From positions 1,838,578 through 1,902,577 of the forward strand of contig CANLOL010000001.1 in NCBI GenBank assembly GCA_947492905.1: a stretch of DNA of 64,000 nt, written 5' to 3'. The translations under genes and the position numbers were made by a program. This DNA comes from an uncultured Sphingorhabdus sp. (GTDB lineage: Bacteria; Pseudomonadota; Alphaproteobacteria; Sphingomonadales; Sphingomonadaceae). Of the stretch, positions 54,148 through 64,000 are shown in pieces. Within the stretch, counting starts at the first letter, position 1. Every line of letters begins with the position of its first letter. A model generated the notes under the pieces. It saw only the letters and a program-made list of their open reading frames with translations. It ran no database searches and had not been told where the DNA came from.

Positions 54148-55464
54148 TCAATTCACAGTGGCCGGTGTCGCTGCATTGGCTTGATTTTGTAGATTATTGG
54201 CATAAATAGTCCAATATTCACCAATCTTCTTTCTATTCGGTGTAGTCAAAGATGCAAAATTGCTTTTTGCTTCTTCTAAATCACCATTTTTCAGCAATGC
54301 AATGCCAAGACGATTGCGGGTACGATCAACATCGGTAACGCCTTTTTCAAGAGCCAATTTATACATGGCTATTGCCCGGCTATATTCACCATAAGATAGC
54401 AGTGCATCTGCGGTTGATCTTGCGCTATTACCAGTTGCACTGCTTCGTGCATCTCGCTCAGCAGCAGGAAGGTCCGCTTTATCAGCGGCTATTCTTGAAC
54501 TAGCCGCTGCTTTAAATTCTCTAAAGGTGACATCGCTAGAAACAATATGACCCTTTGCTTCACCCAATTTTATAACTTCTAATACTTCATTGGGTAATCG
54601 GCGTGGATCGGCAGCTTCCAAATATTCGATATATTCGCTCGAGTATAATAATGTACCCGATGCACGCATCAGCCTCAAAACATCAAGTGTTTCTTGTTCA
54701 CTAAAGTTATAGATAGAACTAAGTTGAGCTAAACCGTCGTGCCATATATTGGTATCCATTGTTTTTGGTAAAACTTTACGGAATGTAGTATCAATCAAAC
54801 TTCCATTTTTGCTTTGAATGGCAGCAACAACCATATTGCCATATAGTTTTCTTGCTTCGGAGCTTTGCCCTTGAGCTTCAAGGGCATTTGCAGCACGCTC
54901 GTACCAATTAATCGCTTCTACTGGTTGCTGATTATTATTATAAACAATACCCAAATATGTTTCTATATTACCTCTGCGGAAACCTAGATCATAAGATTGG
55001 CGCAAATTAGAAATGGCTGCTGGATAGTTTTTTACACTATTGTCATATGTGCCTTTCATATAATAGAAAATAGGTCTATTTTCAGCAGATAAGAATGGGC
55101 TATCGATCATAAAGTCGATGCCTCTGATTTCCAGAGCTTTATCATTAAGTGCAAGGCCGGTTTTGCGCATAATATCGCCAAAGAAAAATTTATCGCTATC
55201 ATTAGAAATTGAAGCTTCTGCAATAGCTAAATTCGCTTTTGCACCCGCTGCATCACCTGCTGATAATAATGCTTCAACAGATTGATAATTAGGTACAAAA
55301 CCATCAGATGCCTGCAATTGAGGGGCGGCGTTCTCTTCTTGCTTTTTGCCCTTCTTGCCTTTCTTTTTCTTCTCTTTTTGTGCAAGCGCTTCCTGTGGCA
55401 TGGTTACCAAGGCCCCTGCGCTTACTAATGCAACTGCCATTGCGAAATGAGAGAGAATTTTCAT
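54148..55464 (-). CDS. Exported tetratricopeptide-repeat protein
   Basis: Start at the ATG at 55464 (438 residues), six bases after GGAG. Signal peptide ending near ALA-Q, then a very basic stretch (KEKKKKGKKGKK), then helical TPR-like repeats over most of the protein (for example NYPAAISNLRQSYDLGFRRGNIETYLGIVY and GEYSRAIAMYKLALEKG). The repeats end with a GDLEEAKSNFASL unit. Likely periplasmic, perhaps a scaffold. The lysine-rich patch just after the cleavage site is unusual. No partner is evident. Confidence 0.85.
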   Translation of the reverse strand: MKILSHFAMAVALVSAGALVTMPQEALAQKEKKKKGKKGKKQEENAAPQLQASDGFVPNYQSVEALLSAGDAAGAKANLAIAEASISNDSDKFFFGDIMRKTGLALNDKALEIRGIDFMIDSPFLSAENRPIFYYMKGTYDNSVKNYPAAISNLRQSYDLGFRRGNIETYLGIVYNNNQQPVEAINWYERAANALEAQGQSSEARKLYGNMVVAAIQSKNGSLIDTTFRKVLPKTMDTNIWHDGLAQLSSIYNFSEQETLDVLRLMRASGTLLYSSEYIEYLEAADPRRLPNEVLEVIKLGEAKGHIVSSDVTFREFKAAASSRIAADKADLPAAERDARSSATGNSARSTADALLSYGEYSRAIAMYKLALEKGVTDVDRTRNRLGIALLKNGDLEEAKSNFASLTTPNRKKIGEYWTIYANNLQNQANAATPATVN

Positions 55465-55641
55465 ATTTAACTCCATTTTATAATTATAGCTTATATATTG
55501 TGCTTAATAGCTGCTATTTCAATATTTTCAAATATATATTATGGTGTATGAATTAGAGTTGAATGAAATTCTATATGGCTGAAATATTGCGTTTTTTATA
55601 ATTATTTCGCTTATCTAGACTATTCAATCTATATAGAGAAT

Positions 55642-56343
55642 ATGAATCATAAAGCTATTATAATTGGGGCCACTGGCGGCATTGGAAAGGCGCTTCATAC
55701 GGCATTAAACTCTGACGATGCCGTTACAGATATTATAAGCGTTGGGCACAGCAATAAAGCTGATTATGCGATTGATTATGAAGATGAACAATCAATAGCG
55801 AATATGGCGCAATCGCTTAAAAATATGGATTATAAGCCCACTATAGTGATTATCGCTACTGGGTATTTATCCGATGAAAAAAAGCGCCCTGAAACACAAA
55901 TATCTCAATTTTCTGCTGAATGGGCGCAGAAAAATTATATCCTCAATATGATCGGCCCTGCCCTTATTGCAAAACATATTTTACCGCTCATGCCGCGCGA
56001 TAAAGATATATTTTTTGCCGCATTATCGGCTAAAGTAGGCAGTATTTCCGATAATGGACTGGGCGGATGGCATAGTTATCGTGCCAGCAAGGCCGCGCTC
56101 AATATGATGATTAAAAACCTCTCTATCGAGTGGAAACGCAAAAATTCTTTATCGCGTATCATCGCACTGCACCCTGGCACTGTAGATACTAATCTTAGCA
56201 AACCATTTCAAAAAAATGTACCCAATGGCAAACTATTTACGCCCGAATATGCCGCCGAGCGATTAAAGCATGTCATATTAGATTGTCCGCCCGAAAATAG
56301 TGGACAATTATTATCGTGGAATGGTGAAATTATCGCCCCTTAA
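55642..56343 (+). CDS. Short-chain dehydrogenase/reductase (C-factor-like)
   Basis: 233 residues. Rossmann motif GATGGIGKAL at residues 9-18 and the active-site Y-x-x-x-K (SYRASKAALN) with an upstream Ser in LSAKVGS. Resembles the C-factor/carbonyl-reductase-like SDRs. Substrate not predictable. It stands alone upstream of gyrA. Confidence 0.9.
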   Translation: MNHKAIIIGATGGIGKALHTALNSDDAVTDIISVGHSNKADYAIDYEDEQSIANMAQSLKNMDYKPTIVIIATGYLSDEKKRPETQISQFSAEWAQKNYILNMIGPALIAKHILPLMPRDKDIFFAALSAKVGSISDNGLGGWHSYRASKAALNMMIKNLSIEWKRKNSLSRIIALHPGTVDTNLSKPFQKNVPNGKLFTPEYAAERLKHVILDCPPENSGQLLSWNGEIIAP

Positions 56344-56546
56344 CCTGCCATTTAATTTTAGAAAAATTAACAGGGAAAGCTCTAATTTATCGCATAAAAT
56401 TGCTTTATAAGAGCTGATATACTCTTGATGAGACTCAAGCTGTGGATAAGCTGTTCAAAATAGCATATTTTACCTAAGTGATGCTAGTATAGTGGCTTAT
56501 AATAGAGTAGCATTATATGCATTAAAACATAAGTGAGGAACATTGC

Positions 56547-59345
56547 GTGAGCGAAGATATTGTATCTGTAGATCCATCCGACATTCAGCCAATCGACATT
56601 GTCGATGAAATGAAATCCAGCTATTTGGATTATGCTATGTCGGTGATTGTTTCACGCGCCCTACCCGATGTTAGAGATGGTCTAAAACCCGTTCACCGCC
56701 GCATTTTATATGCTTCTCAAGAAGGCGGTTTTGTTGCAGGCAAGCCATATCGTAAATCAGCCAAAATCGTTGGTGATGTTATGGGTAATTATCACCCGCA
56801 TGGCGATAGCGCTATTTATATGGCTCTGGCCCGTATGGTGCAGGATTGGTCAATGCGCGTTCCGCTTATCGATGGCCAAGGCAATTTTGGTTCAATGGAC
56901 CCTGATGATCCAGCATCTATGCGTTATACAGAGGCTCGCCTTGCAAAGGTTAGCAATAGTTTGCTGGCTGATTTGGACAAAGGCACGGTCGATTTTCAAG
57001 ACAATTATGATGGTAGCTTGCAAGAACCACAGGTATTACCAGCGCGTTTTCCCAATCTGTTGGTCAATGGTGCTGGCGGTATTGCCGTTGGTATGGCGAC
57101 CAATATTCCGCCGCATAACCTAGGCGAAGTTATTAATGCTTGCCTTGCCTATATGGAAAACCCAGCAATTAGCATTGACGAATTGATTGAGATTGTTCCG
57201 GGCCCAGATTTTCCAACTGCTCCGCTTATTTTAGGGCAATCGGGTGCAAAACTGGCCTATAAAGAGGGCCGTGGCTCTATAATGCAGCGCTGCCGCCATA
57301 CAGTTGAAGAAGGCAGAGGCGAAAAAAGATCAATCGTTCTTACCTCCATCCCCTTTCAAGTCGGTAAATCGGGATTGGTCGAAAAAATCGCAGAAGCCGC
57401 CAAAGATAAACGAATTGAAGGCATTTCCGACATAAGGGATGAATCAAGCCGTAAAGGTGTACGAATCGTTGTTGACTTGCGCCGTGATGCCACGACCGAG
57501 GTTGTCCTTAATCAATTATGGCGTCACACCCCTGCTCAATCTAGCTTTCCTGCCAATATGCTTGCGATTAGAGGCGGGCGTCCAGAAGTATTAAATCTTC
57601 GTGATATTGTCGAAGCTTTCATCAAATTCCGCGAAGAAGTCATCACGCGGCGTACCAAATTTGAATTGAACAAAGCACGCGAACGCGCACACATCTTATT
57701 AGGCCTTGTTGTTGCAGTGACCAATATGGATGATGTTGTTAAAATCATCCGTGGATCGGCAACGCCGCCCGAAGCGCGAGCAGCTTTGCTCGCAAGAGAA
57801 TGGCCAATTGATGAGATTGCACCCTATATTGCTCTTGTTGAAGCGGTCGAAAAAGATGTGGATGGCGACACATACACATTAAGCGAAACGCAAGTTCGCG
57901 CTATTTTAGAATTAAGATTACACCGTTTAACGGCACTTGGCCGTGATGAAATTGGTGATGAATTAAAATCACTTGCTATCGATATTGAAGAATATCTCTT
58001 AATATTATCTGATCGTATTAAACTTTACAGCGTCATGCGTGATGAACTTGTCGCGGTGCGCGATGAATTTGCTACGCCGCGCGTTTCTGAAATAGCGCCT
58101 GCTTGGGATGGTCTTGACGATGAAGACCTCATGGAACGTAGCGAAATGGTGGTTACCGTTACGCACGGCGGTTATATAAAACGCACCCCGCTTGATACAT
58201 TTAGGGCGCAGCGCCGCGGCGGCAAAGGCCGCGCTGGCATGGCCACCAAAGACGAAGATGCGATTACAGAGCTATTTGTCACCTCTACGCATACACCGGT
58301 TTTATTTTTCTCAACCCACGGAAAAGTTTACCGTATGAAAGTATGGAAACTGCCAGAGGGCGGCCCACAAACAAAAGGCCGTCCAATCATCAACCTGTTG
58401 CCATTAGCAGAAGGTGAGACGATTTCGACCATATTAACCCTGCCCGAAGATGAAACAGAATGGGGCAATTTGCATGTTATGTTTGCAACGGCAAAAGGTG
58501 GTGTGCGCCGTAATAGCATGGATAGCTTTACCAATGTTCCATCTAACGGCAAATTTGCTATGAAATTTGATGATGATAGCGATGATCGATTGATTGGCGT
58601 TCAATTGCTCAATGAAGATGATGATGTATTGCTCGCAACCAGAAATGGTAAGGCCATTCGCTTTGCTGGTACTGCAGTTCGCTCGTTCCAGAGCCGCACG
58701 TCTACTGGTGTTCGTGGCGTTACATTAAAAGGCGATGACGAGGTTATTTCACTTTCTATCTTGGCGGCTTTTGATACCTCCACCGAAGAACGTGATGCCT
58801 ATTTGAAAGCAGCGCCTTGGAAAGATAATGAGAATGAAAGCAGTTTACCTGCAGATCGCATTGCTGAATTTACTGAAAACGAAGAATTTATCTTAACGGT
58901 TTGTGCCAATGGCTATGGCAAGCGCTCTAGTGCTTTTGAATATCGCCAATCTGGCCGCGGCGGACAAGGTATTTCAAATATCGACAATATAGAGCGTAAT
59001 GGCACAGTTGTGGCTAGCTTCCCCGCCAAAGATGGGGAGCAAATCATGCTGGTAACCGATCAAGCCAAATTAATCCGCATGAGCGTTGCCGATATGCGCG
59101 TGATTGGCCGCAATTCATCGGGCGTTAAATTGTTCGATGTTGGTAATGGAGAAACTGTTGTTGGCGCCGCCAAAATTGATGAACCCGATGAAGATATTGA
59201 AGACGGTTGCGAAGTAGAAGGTTCTGATACTGAGAACAGTGCTGAGACAGAGGCTAGTTCCGATACAGCGGAAAATACCGTTGCTACTGATACCGATGCT
59301 ACTGATACCGATGCTACTGATACCAATGAGAAATCAGACGATTGA
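56547..59345 (+). CDS. gyrA: DNA gyrase subunit A
   Basis: 932 residues from a GTG preceded by GAGG. Type II topoisomerase subunit that breaks and rejoins DNA. Active-site tyrosine Tyr127 (SMRYTEARL, equal to E. coli Tyr122). The quinolone-resistance region reads [15 protein letters not shown]: the E. coli Ser83 equivalent is kept (Ser88), but the Asp87 equivalent is Met92. C-terminal beta-pinwheel with the GyrA-box-like QRRGGKG near 555, and an acidic tail (about 870-932) rich in D, E, T with three 15-bp DNA repeats. Confidence 0.96.
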   Translation: MSEDIVSVDPSDIQPIDIVDEMKSSYLDYAMSVIVSRALPDVRDGLKPVHRRILYASQEGGFVAGKPYRKSAKIVGDVMGNYHPHGDSAIYMALARMVQDWSMRVPLIDGQGNFGSMDPDDPASMRYTEARLAKVSNSLLADLDKGTVDFQDNYDGSLQEPQVLPARFPNLLVNGAGGIAVGMATNIPPHNLGEVINACLAYMENPAISIDELIEIVPGPDFPTAPLILGQSGAKLAYKEGRGSIMQRCRHTVEEGRGEKRSIVLTSIPFQVGKSGLVEKIAEAAKDKRIEGISDIRDESSRKGVRIVVDLRRDATTEVVLNQLWRHTPAQSSFPANMLAIRGGRPEVLNLRDIVEAFIKFREEVITRRTKFELNKARERAHILLGLVVAVTNMDDVVKIIRGSATPPEARAALLAREWPIDEIAPYIALVEAVEKDVDGDTYTLSETQVRAILELRLHRLTALGRDEIGDELKSLAIDIEEYLLILSDRIKLYSVMRDELVAVRDEFATPRVSEIAPAWDGLDDEDLMERSEMVVTVTHGGYIKRTPLDTFRAQRRGGKGRAGMATKDEDAITELFVTSTHTPVLFFSTHGKVYRMKVWKLPEGGPQTKGRPIINLLPLAEGETISTILTLPEDETEWGNLHVMFATAKGGVRRNSMDSFTNVPSNGKFAMKFDDDSDDRLIGVQLLNEDDDVLLATRNGKAIRFAGTAVRSFQSRTSTGVRGVTLKGDDEVISLSILAAFDTSTEERDAYLKAAPWKDNENESSLPADRIAEFTENEEFILTVCANGYGKRSSAFEYRQSGRGGQGISNIDNIERNGTVVASFPAKDGEQIMLVTDQAKLIRMSVADMRVIGRNSSGVKLFDVGNGETVVGAAKIDEPDEDIEDGCEVEGSDTENSAETEASSDTAENTVATDTDATDTDATDTNEKSDD
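59283..59327 (+). repeat. Three tandem 15-bp repeats in the gyrA tail
   Basis: GCTACTGATACCGAT occurs at 59283-59297 and 59298-59312, and with one change at 59313-59327. It is in frame and encodes Ala-Thr-Asp-Thr-Asp in the disordered acidic C-terminal tail of GyrA. It is a slippage-prone micro-repeat. Confidence 0.85.
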
Positions 59346-59390
59346 TATTATTAGATATTTGTGCTGATATTCTCTTGAGGGGAATATGAG

Positions 59391-60218
59391 ATGATTATCA
59401 CAGCATCAAAGCAAGCTTGCGGCGCGAGCGTTAGAGGAATAGATTTAACGCAACCCCTTAGCAATGATCAAGTTTCAGCCATTCGTGCTGCATGGCTGGA
59501 ACATCATGTGCTGTCATTTCCCGATCAGGCCATGAATGATGACGATCTGGAGCGATTCACCCAATATTTTGGTGATTTTGGCGTTGATCCATTCTTCAAA
59601 CCGATTGAGGGCCGCACCAATACTGCCGCTATTCGCCGTAATGCCGATGAGAAAAGCCCATTGTTTGCAGAAAATTGGCACAGCGATTGGAGCTTTCAAA
59701 AATATCCTCCCGCTGGGACATGCTTGCTTGGCCTGACGATACCGCCCACAGGAGGCGATACATTATTTGCTAATCAACATACAGCATATGAAGCCATGAC
59801 GTCAGAAATGCGGGATTTTTGGAGCGATAAGATCGGCATTCATAGCGCGCAGCTCGCCTATGCCCCGACGGGAGCTTATGGAGACAATGATGAAGGACGC
59901 TCCATGGATATTGTCCCCGATGAAAGTGCATTTGAAACGCAAGAACATCCTATCATTCGTGCCCATCCCGAAACTGGGCAATTAGGGATTTTTAGCTGTT
60001 TTGGCTATATTATTGGCATAAAGGGAATGGAGCAAAGCGAAGCCCAAGCCAAATTGATGGAATTATATGCTTGGCAAAGCAAAGAGGAATTTATCTATCG
60101 TCACAAATGGGAAGCCAATATGCTCATTATGTGGGACAATAGATCTGTACTGCATTGCGCAACGGGCGGATATGAGGGGCATGACCGATTATTGCATAGG
60201 ACAACTATAGCGGCATAG
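59391..60218 (+). CDS. TauD/TfdA-type 2-oxoglutarate-dependent dioxygenase
   Basis: 275 residues. Iron ligands His97 and Asp99 (NWHSDWSF) and His255 (DNRSVLHCA), with Arg270 for 2-oxoglutarate (LLHRTTI). These nearly match E. coli TauD (His99, Asp101, His255, Arg270). Such enzymes oxidise sulfonates, alpha-keto-acid-linked herbicides and related acids; the substrate here is not shown, and no sulfonate transport genes are nearby. It follows gyrA and has a GGGGAA site before its ATG. Confidence 0.92.
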   Translation: MIITASKQACGASVRGIDLTQPLSNDQVSAIRAAWLEHHVLSFPDQAMNDDDLERFTQYFGDFGVDPFFKPIEGRTNTAAIRRNADEKSPLFAENWHSDWSFQKYPPAGTCLLGLTIPPTGGDTLFANQHTAYEAMTSEMRDFWSDKIGIHSAQLAYAPTGAYGDNDEGRSMDIVPDESAFETQEHPIIRAHPETGQLGIFSCFGYIIGIKGMEQSEAQAKLMELYAWQSKEEFIYRHKWEANMLIMWDNRSVLHCATGGYEGHDRLLHRTTIAA

Positions 60219-60223
60219 CGCGC

Positions 60224-60880
60224 TTAAGTTCCTTTTTTACGAATGGTCTGCACAATACCAGTGGTGATTAAAAATACACCAAAATAATAGCTATACCAGA
60301 CCGATAGATTTAAAATTATATTATCATCGCCAATCTTGAATCGCGAAAATAATAATAAATCCGATACTATAAATAAAATTGCTCCGAGGCCCGTGCGATA
60401 GCGCGGGAATGAACTACTCCACGCCATAGCTGCCATGATAGCAAGCAAGAATATATAGAGAGCAGCATCAAAACCAGATTCTGTTGGAGAGCGCACAATA
60501 GCCCAAGCAATAATAGGCACAATGATCGGTATGAAACAGGCTAGCGCTTTTTGACTAGGGCTTAACTGCGCTCGTCGATAGCGGCTAAACAGATAAATAG
60601 CGATAATATGGCCAATGGAAAATGCAATCGCACCCCATATAAGGCTAAACTCCACTAAGCCATCACCAAGCGCATAAAATGAGAGAAATGCGGCCAATAT
60701 TAAGAAATTGCCATGATGATGATTGCGCAAGGCATAGAGCGCCAAACAGCCAACAGCAGCCATTTTCCAAGCAATCATTACCAGATCAGGCATATTGATA
60801 TAAAAGCTGATAGGATAGCTAATGGCTACTATCAGGCTGATAAAAAGAAATGGTCGTTTATGCGCTAAATCTTGGTCCAT
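60224..60880 (-). CDS. YhhN-like membrane protein (lysoplasmalogenase family)
   Basis: 218 residues with about seven to eight membrane helices. The pattern LSFYALGDGLVEF...WGAIAFSIGHIIAIYLF and the later RTGLGAILFIVSDLLLFSRF match the YhhN family, whose animal members hydrolyse lysoplasmalogens. The bacterial role is largely unknown. It is convergent with the dioxygenase gene, six bases apart. Confidence 0.85.
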   Translation of the reverse strand: MDQDLAHKRPFLFISLIVAISYPISFYINMPDLVMIAWKMAAVGCLALYALRNHHHGNFLILAAFLSFYALGDGLVEFSLIWGAIAFSIGHIIAIYLFSRYRRAQLSPSQKALACFIPIIVPIIAWAIVRSPTESGFDAALYIFLLAIMAAMAWSSSFPRYRTGLGAILFIVSDLLLFSRFKIGDDNIILNLSVWYSYYFGVFLITTGIVQTIRKKGT

Positions 60881-61047
60881 AAATGCCCCTCTGAATCCGA
60901 ATATGGCCTAACCCTATAAAAACTGTCAAGGAAGAGGGTAAATAGCATCTCTAATATGGATGATATATTGGCGCAGCTACAGATTCCCACTATTAACAGC
61001 CATAAAATAGCTTATAGCGCAAAAGCATAGTAAAAAGGTGAATTGTT

Positions 61048-62400
61048 TTGACGAAAAATTCAAATAGTTTTGAACATCAGGTTCACGTCATAGGCGGCGG
61101 TCTTGCGGGTACAGAGGCTGCTTGGCAGCTGGCGAACCGCGGGATTAAAGTGCGTTTATCCGAAATGCGCGGCGGCGGCGGCATGACCCCTGCTCATCAA
61201 GGCAATGGGCTAGCCGAGCTTGTATGCTCAAACAGCTTTCGTAGCGATGATGCAGACAATAATGCTGTTGGCCTCATCCATCAGGAAATGCGCAAATTAA
61301 ATTCTATCATTATGGCATGTGCGCAAGTTGCAAAAGTACCGGCTGGCTCAGCCTTAGCCGTTGATCGCGATATATTCTCAAAAGAAGTTGAAGATAGATT
61401 ATCAGCGCATGAAAATATTCATATTGTACGCGAGCAAATCGATATATTGCCAAATGATGGTCATACAATAGTCGCCACTGGCCCCTTGACGGCTATGGCA
61501 TTGGCTGAACAAATTATCGAAAAAACCGATCAAGAGTCCCTCGCCTTTTTTGATGCCATTGCCCCTATAGTTTATAAGGATAGCATCAATTTTGATATTG
61601 CTTGGTATCAATCTCGGTGGGATAAAGGTGATGGCAAAGATTATATAAATTGCCCAATGGATGAGGATCAATATCTAGCGTTTCATGAAGCTTTGACAAC
61701 TGGGGAGACTGCTGATTTTAAGGAATGGGAAAAAGATACGCCCTATTTTGAAGGCTGTATGCCGATAGAAGTCATGGCCTCTCGCGGATTGGACACGCTG
61801 CGTTATGGCCCCATGAAACCGGTAGGCCTTGATAATCCAGCAACGGGCAGATGGGCCCATGCAGTTGTTCAATTGCGCCAAGATAATAAACAAGGCACAA
61901 TTTGGAACATGGTTGGTTTTCAAACCAAACTTAAATATGGCGCTCAAACCGATGTTTTACGCATGATACCTGGCCTAGAAAATGCAGAATTTGCTAGATT
62001 GGGAGGCTTGCACCGCAATACATTCATATGCTCGCCCAAATTATTAGACCGCCAATTGCGCCTTAAATCAGCACCGCATATTCGCTTTGCAGGGCAAATT
62101 ACTGGCTGCGAAGGCTATGTTGAAAGCAGCGCGGTAGGCTTATTTGCTGGAATTAGCACTGCTGCTGAAATTACGGGAACCAATGTTGATTTGCCGCCGT
62201 CCACTACTGCATTAGGTGCATTATTGGGACATATTACCGGCGATGCCGATGCAAAATCATATCAGCCGATGAACGTAAATTTTGGTTTATTTCAACCGCT
62301 TGAAAAGCGCGTCCACAAAAAAGAGCGCAAAGCGGCTATGACTTCAAGAGCGAGAGAAGCGCTTGATGATTGGATGAATACACAAAAAATTGCGGGCTAG
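61048..62400 (+). CDS. trmFO: Methylenetetrahydrofolate-tRNA-(uracil-5-)-methyltransferase
   Basis: 450 residues from a TTG preceded by AAAAAGGTGAA. FAD-binding [17 protein letters not shown] at the N-terminus, [10 protein letters not shown]-like block ([10 protein letters not shown]), and the late [14 protein letters not shown] region are TrmFO signatures. Makes ribothymidine at position 54 of tRNA using folate-derived carbon. It is convergent with the EF-hand gene. Confidence 0.96.
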   Translation: MTKNSNSFEHQVHVIGGGLAGTEAAWQLANRGIKVRLSEMRGGGGMTPAHQGNGLAELVCSNSFRSDDADNNAVGLIHQEMRKLNSIIMACAQVAKVPAGSALAVDRDIFSKEVEDRLSAHENIHIVREQIDILPNDGHTIVATGPLTAMALAEQIIEKTDQESLAFFDAIAPIVYKDSINFDIAWYQSRWDKGDGKDYINCPMDEDQYLAFHEALTTGETADFKEWEKDTPYFEGCMPIEVMASRGLDTLRYGPMKPVGLDNPATGRWAHAVVQLRQDNKQGTIWNMVGFQTKLKYGAQTDVLRMIPGLENAEFARLGGLHRNTFICSPKLLDRQLRLKSAPHIRFAGQITGCEGYVESSAVGLFAGISTAAEITGTNVDLPPSTTALGALLGHITGDADAKSYQPMNVNFGLFQPLEKRVHKKERKAAMTSRAREALDDWMNTQKIAG

Positions 62401-62401
62401 C

Positions 62402-62890
62402 TTAGCATTTACATTTGGGCTTGCTGGATTTCTTAGCTTTTGTGGTTTTAAACTCATCACGCGTTAATTTCTTATTTTTATCGCTATCGGCCTTAGCAAA
62501 TCTATCGCTCGTTCGAACGGCCCACTCTTCGAAACTGAGTAAATTATTGCCATCAACATCCAGTTTTTTAAAAGCTTTTGTTCTACTTGCCATCATTTCA
62601 ATGCGGCTAATTTCATCATCGCGGTCTAAATCATATCGATTAAATCGGCGCTCTTCACGGCTTAATTTTGATGCGCGTGGCGGACTCGGCGGGGCTTTGC
62701 CAAATTGCGGACTATTGGGATCAGCTTCTGGTAATGTCTCAACATTGATAGGGTTGACCTCTGCTTCTGGCGGCGGCGAATTTGGAATAGGAAGCGGAGC
62801 AGAAGCATTAGATTGCCACCAAAACAAACCCGCCGATATTGCCAATATAGCAAATAACCCACCGATTAGATATTTCGACATCATCTTCAT
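62402..62890 (-). CDS. Membrane-anchored EF-hand protein
   Basis: 162 residues. One N-terminal membrane helix (about 7-25), a proline-rich linker, then three EF-hand-type calcium-binding loops: DLDRDDEISRIE, DVDGNNLLSFEE and DSDKNKKLTRDE, each with acidic residues at the coordinating positions and a Glu at 12. A basic, cysteine-ending tail (KPKCKC) follows. Likely exposed to the periplasm. A calcium or metal-sensing role is inferred from the loops only. Confidence 0.85.
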   Translation of the reverse strand: MKMMSKYLIGGLFAILAISAGLFWWQSNASAPLPIPNSPPPEAEVNPINVETLPEADPNSPQFGKAPPSPPRASKLSREERRFNRYDLDRDDEISRIEMMASRTKAFKKLDVDGNNLLSFEEWAVRTSDRFAKADSDKNKKLTRDEFKTTKAKKSSKPKCKC

Positions 62891-62916
62891 ATCCCCTAAA
62901 TTATTGAATAAAGCCC

Positions 62917-63588
62917 CTATCTCGCGCTAATAGCATGCCAAATATAGGATAAACCAAATAAAATACCATCTTGTTTTTTATCATTGGTTTTCAGTGCGTA
63001 AATAGCTGGAAATGTTAAAATCGATAAAGGGCGAATTGCCCGCGCCAATTGGCGGAAATTGATGGATTTATAATATTCATATGCCAATGACCGCGCTTTT
63101 TCAGCATTGATATTATCTTTTTCAAAAAGAGAGGATAAGGCCCATATCCGGCCTAAATTTTGAAAATCTTCTGTTAATTCTGATTTACCGCAGGCTTCTG
63201 CCATTAGGCCAAAATAGGCCCCGCCGCGCTCTGATGCATAGTGATAAAGATCATCATCGCTCAAATTTTCTTCACTCAATATAAGATATTCCCAGCCATT
63301 GATAAGGGATATTAAAGCATTAGTGACGTCAAACGCATGATATTGATTTTGAACATTTTCTATCATCTCAACCAAGGGTTCACCCTTTGGTTTTATGTCT
63401 GAATTAATAGTATCGCGCCACCATGCCAGACGAATTTGTGCAATCATGGCTTCATTCATTTTTGCAAAAATATCCTCTAATCGCGAATCCAATGCCAAAA
63501 ATAAGGTTAATAATGGCCGCAATTCATCGTCTAAATATAACAAAGACAGTCTTTGAGGAGGTGAAATTGATGCAATGGCGTCAAACAT
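62917..63588 (-). CDS. Squalene/phytoene synthase-family protein (probably non-catalytic type)
   Basis: Start at the ATG at 63588 (223 residues, MFDAIASISPP); an upstream in-frame ATG at 63717 adds a basic stretch without homology-like features. Helical protein with the RLAWWRDTI block and ASERGGAYFGLMAEACG, as in squalene/phytoene synthase-like proteins. The canonical DxxxD aspartate-rich prenyl-diphosphate motifs are not clear. Such shortened members include assembly-factor-like proteins (NDUFAF6-type). Divergent from the Tad-type gene at 63723. Confidence 0.78.
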   Translation of the reverse strand: MFDAIASISPPQRLSLLYLDDELRPLLTLFLALDSRLEDIFAKMNEAMIAQIRLAWWRDTINSDIKPKGEPLVEMIENVQNQYHAFDVTNALISLINGWEYLILSEENLSDDDLYHYASERGGAYFGLMAEACGKSELTEDFQNLGRIWALSSLFEKDNINAEKARSLAYEYYKSINFRQLARAIRPLSILTFPAIYALKTNDKKQDGILFGLSYIWHAISAR

Positions 63589-63722
63589 ACAGGATTTTAC
63601 GCACGAGTTTGTGGGAAAAATCAAGGTAAAGATTTTGTTTACCTTAAGTGTTGAAAACTTCCTTACCATTTCGCCTCTATCAAGCACGCTACAAGTAATA
63701 TTAGCGAGTAAAGGCATAATTG

Positions 63723-64000
63723 ATGAAAAATCGCATATCAGGATATAATAAGGGCAAGGTCTTCAAGCGCTTATTGAAAGATCAAAGTGGTAACGCAATT
63801 ATCTTTGTTGGTGCCAGTTTAATACCTTTGCTCGCTCTCGTTGGCGGAGGCGTTGATGCTTCTCGCGGCTATATGGCGCAAGCTAGACTCCAGCAAGCTT
63901 GTGATGCTGCTACTTTGGCAGGTCGACGTGCTGTTGGTGATGATAGTTTTGATGATGATGCAGAATTACAAGCGAACAGATTATTTAATGCTAACTTTGA
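63723..64000 (+). CDS. Tad pilus-type (TadE/TadG-like) protein, 3'-truncated by the window edge
   Basis: The ATG at 63723 opens a frame that runs to the window end (92 full codons). After a basic start comes KDQSGNAIIFVGASLIPLLALVGGGVDASRGYMAQARLQQACDAATLAG, the typical N-terminus of TadE/TadG-type Flp-pilus proteins: one membrane helix, then a motif in which a helix of paired A/Q/D residues follows. These proteins belong to tight-adherence pilus machinery; the rest of the locus would lie beyond the window. Confidence 0.85.
   Translation, partial: MKNRISGYNKGKVFKRLLKDQSGNAIIFVGASLIPLLALVGGGVDASRGYMAQARLQQACDAATLAGRRAVGDDSFDDDAELQANRLFNANF

Overview
The window is a gene-dense, AT-rich stretch of an alphaproteobacterial chromosome, most likely from the Sphingomonadales. 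The placement rests on several signs: an Hfq with two Sm domains in tandem (known from Zymomonas and other sphingomonads), the order dusB-ntrB-ntrC-ntrY-ntrX-hfq-hflX next to mazG, a fused IspDF followed by a stand-alone CinA-type amidase with coq10/ratA and lipA alongside, and a LexA box of the alphaproteobacterial GTTC-N7-GTTC type in front of a Y-family polymerase. No insertion sequence, phage, CRISPR array or rRNA was seen, and no gene-free stretch exceeds 300 bases.

Layout. 1-4187: end of a dehydrogenase-complex locus (lpdA), small membrane and exported proteins, and an SOS-controlled Y-family polymerase. 4466-15508: an accessory surface block with two exported DUF11/cadherin-like proteins, a 2OG-Fe(II) oxygenase, a two-partner-secretion (TpsB/FhaC) outer-membrane transporter, an exported FecR-domain protein with Asp/Asn/Gly tandem repeats, and a CHASE2-EAL c-di-GMP protein. 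15538-24761: a small exported protein, tRNA-Ser, then a tightly packed housekeeping run (mltB, rlpA, dacC, tmk, holB, metG, tatD, MBL hydrolase, small membrane protein). 24822-29830: Lrp regulator divergent from a large PutA, then mazG. 29827-39037: the minus-strand dusB-ntrBC-ntrYX-hfq-hflX operon for nitrogen signalling and RNA-based control. 39165-42971: ispDF, pncC-like amidase, coq10/ratA, lipA, and a flavin-dependent oxidase-like protein. 42983-44329: divergent LuxR solo and MarR-like regulators. 44400-47942: ettA, an exported M28 peptidase and a lipoprotein. 48028-50022: a probably acquired MerR / isoprenylcysteine-methyltransferase-like cassette, followed by tRNA-Pro and a CAU tRNA. 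50508-56343: polysaccharide deacetylase plus histidine kinase, Lrp, TPR protein, SDR. 56547-63588: gyrA, TauD-type dioxygenase, YhhN-like protein, trmFO, EF-hand protein, squalene/phytoene-synthase-like protein. At 63723 a Tad-pilus-type protein begins and runs off the window.

How the parts fit. The accessory block reads as a cell-surface module: secreted repeat proteins, an outer-membrane export pore, a periplasmic FecR protein, and a membrane sensor predicted to degrade c-di-GMP. Its genes share location and compartment, but a functional link is inference. The best-supported regulatory sites are the LexA box at 4213-4227 and a MerR-type promoter with a 19-bp spacer at 48487-48517. Inverted repeats in front of the Lrp and MarR genes are weaker candidates.
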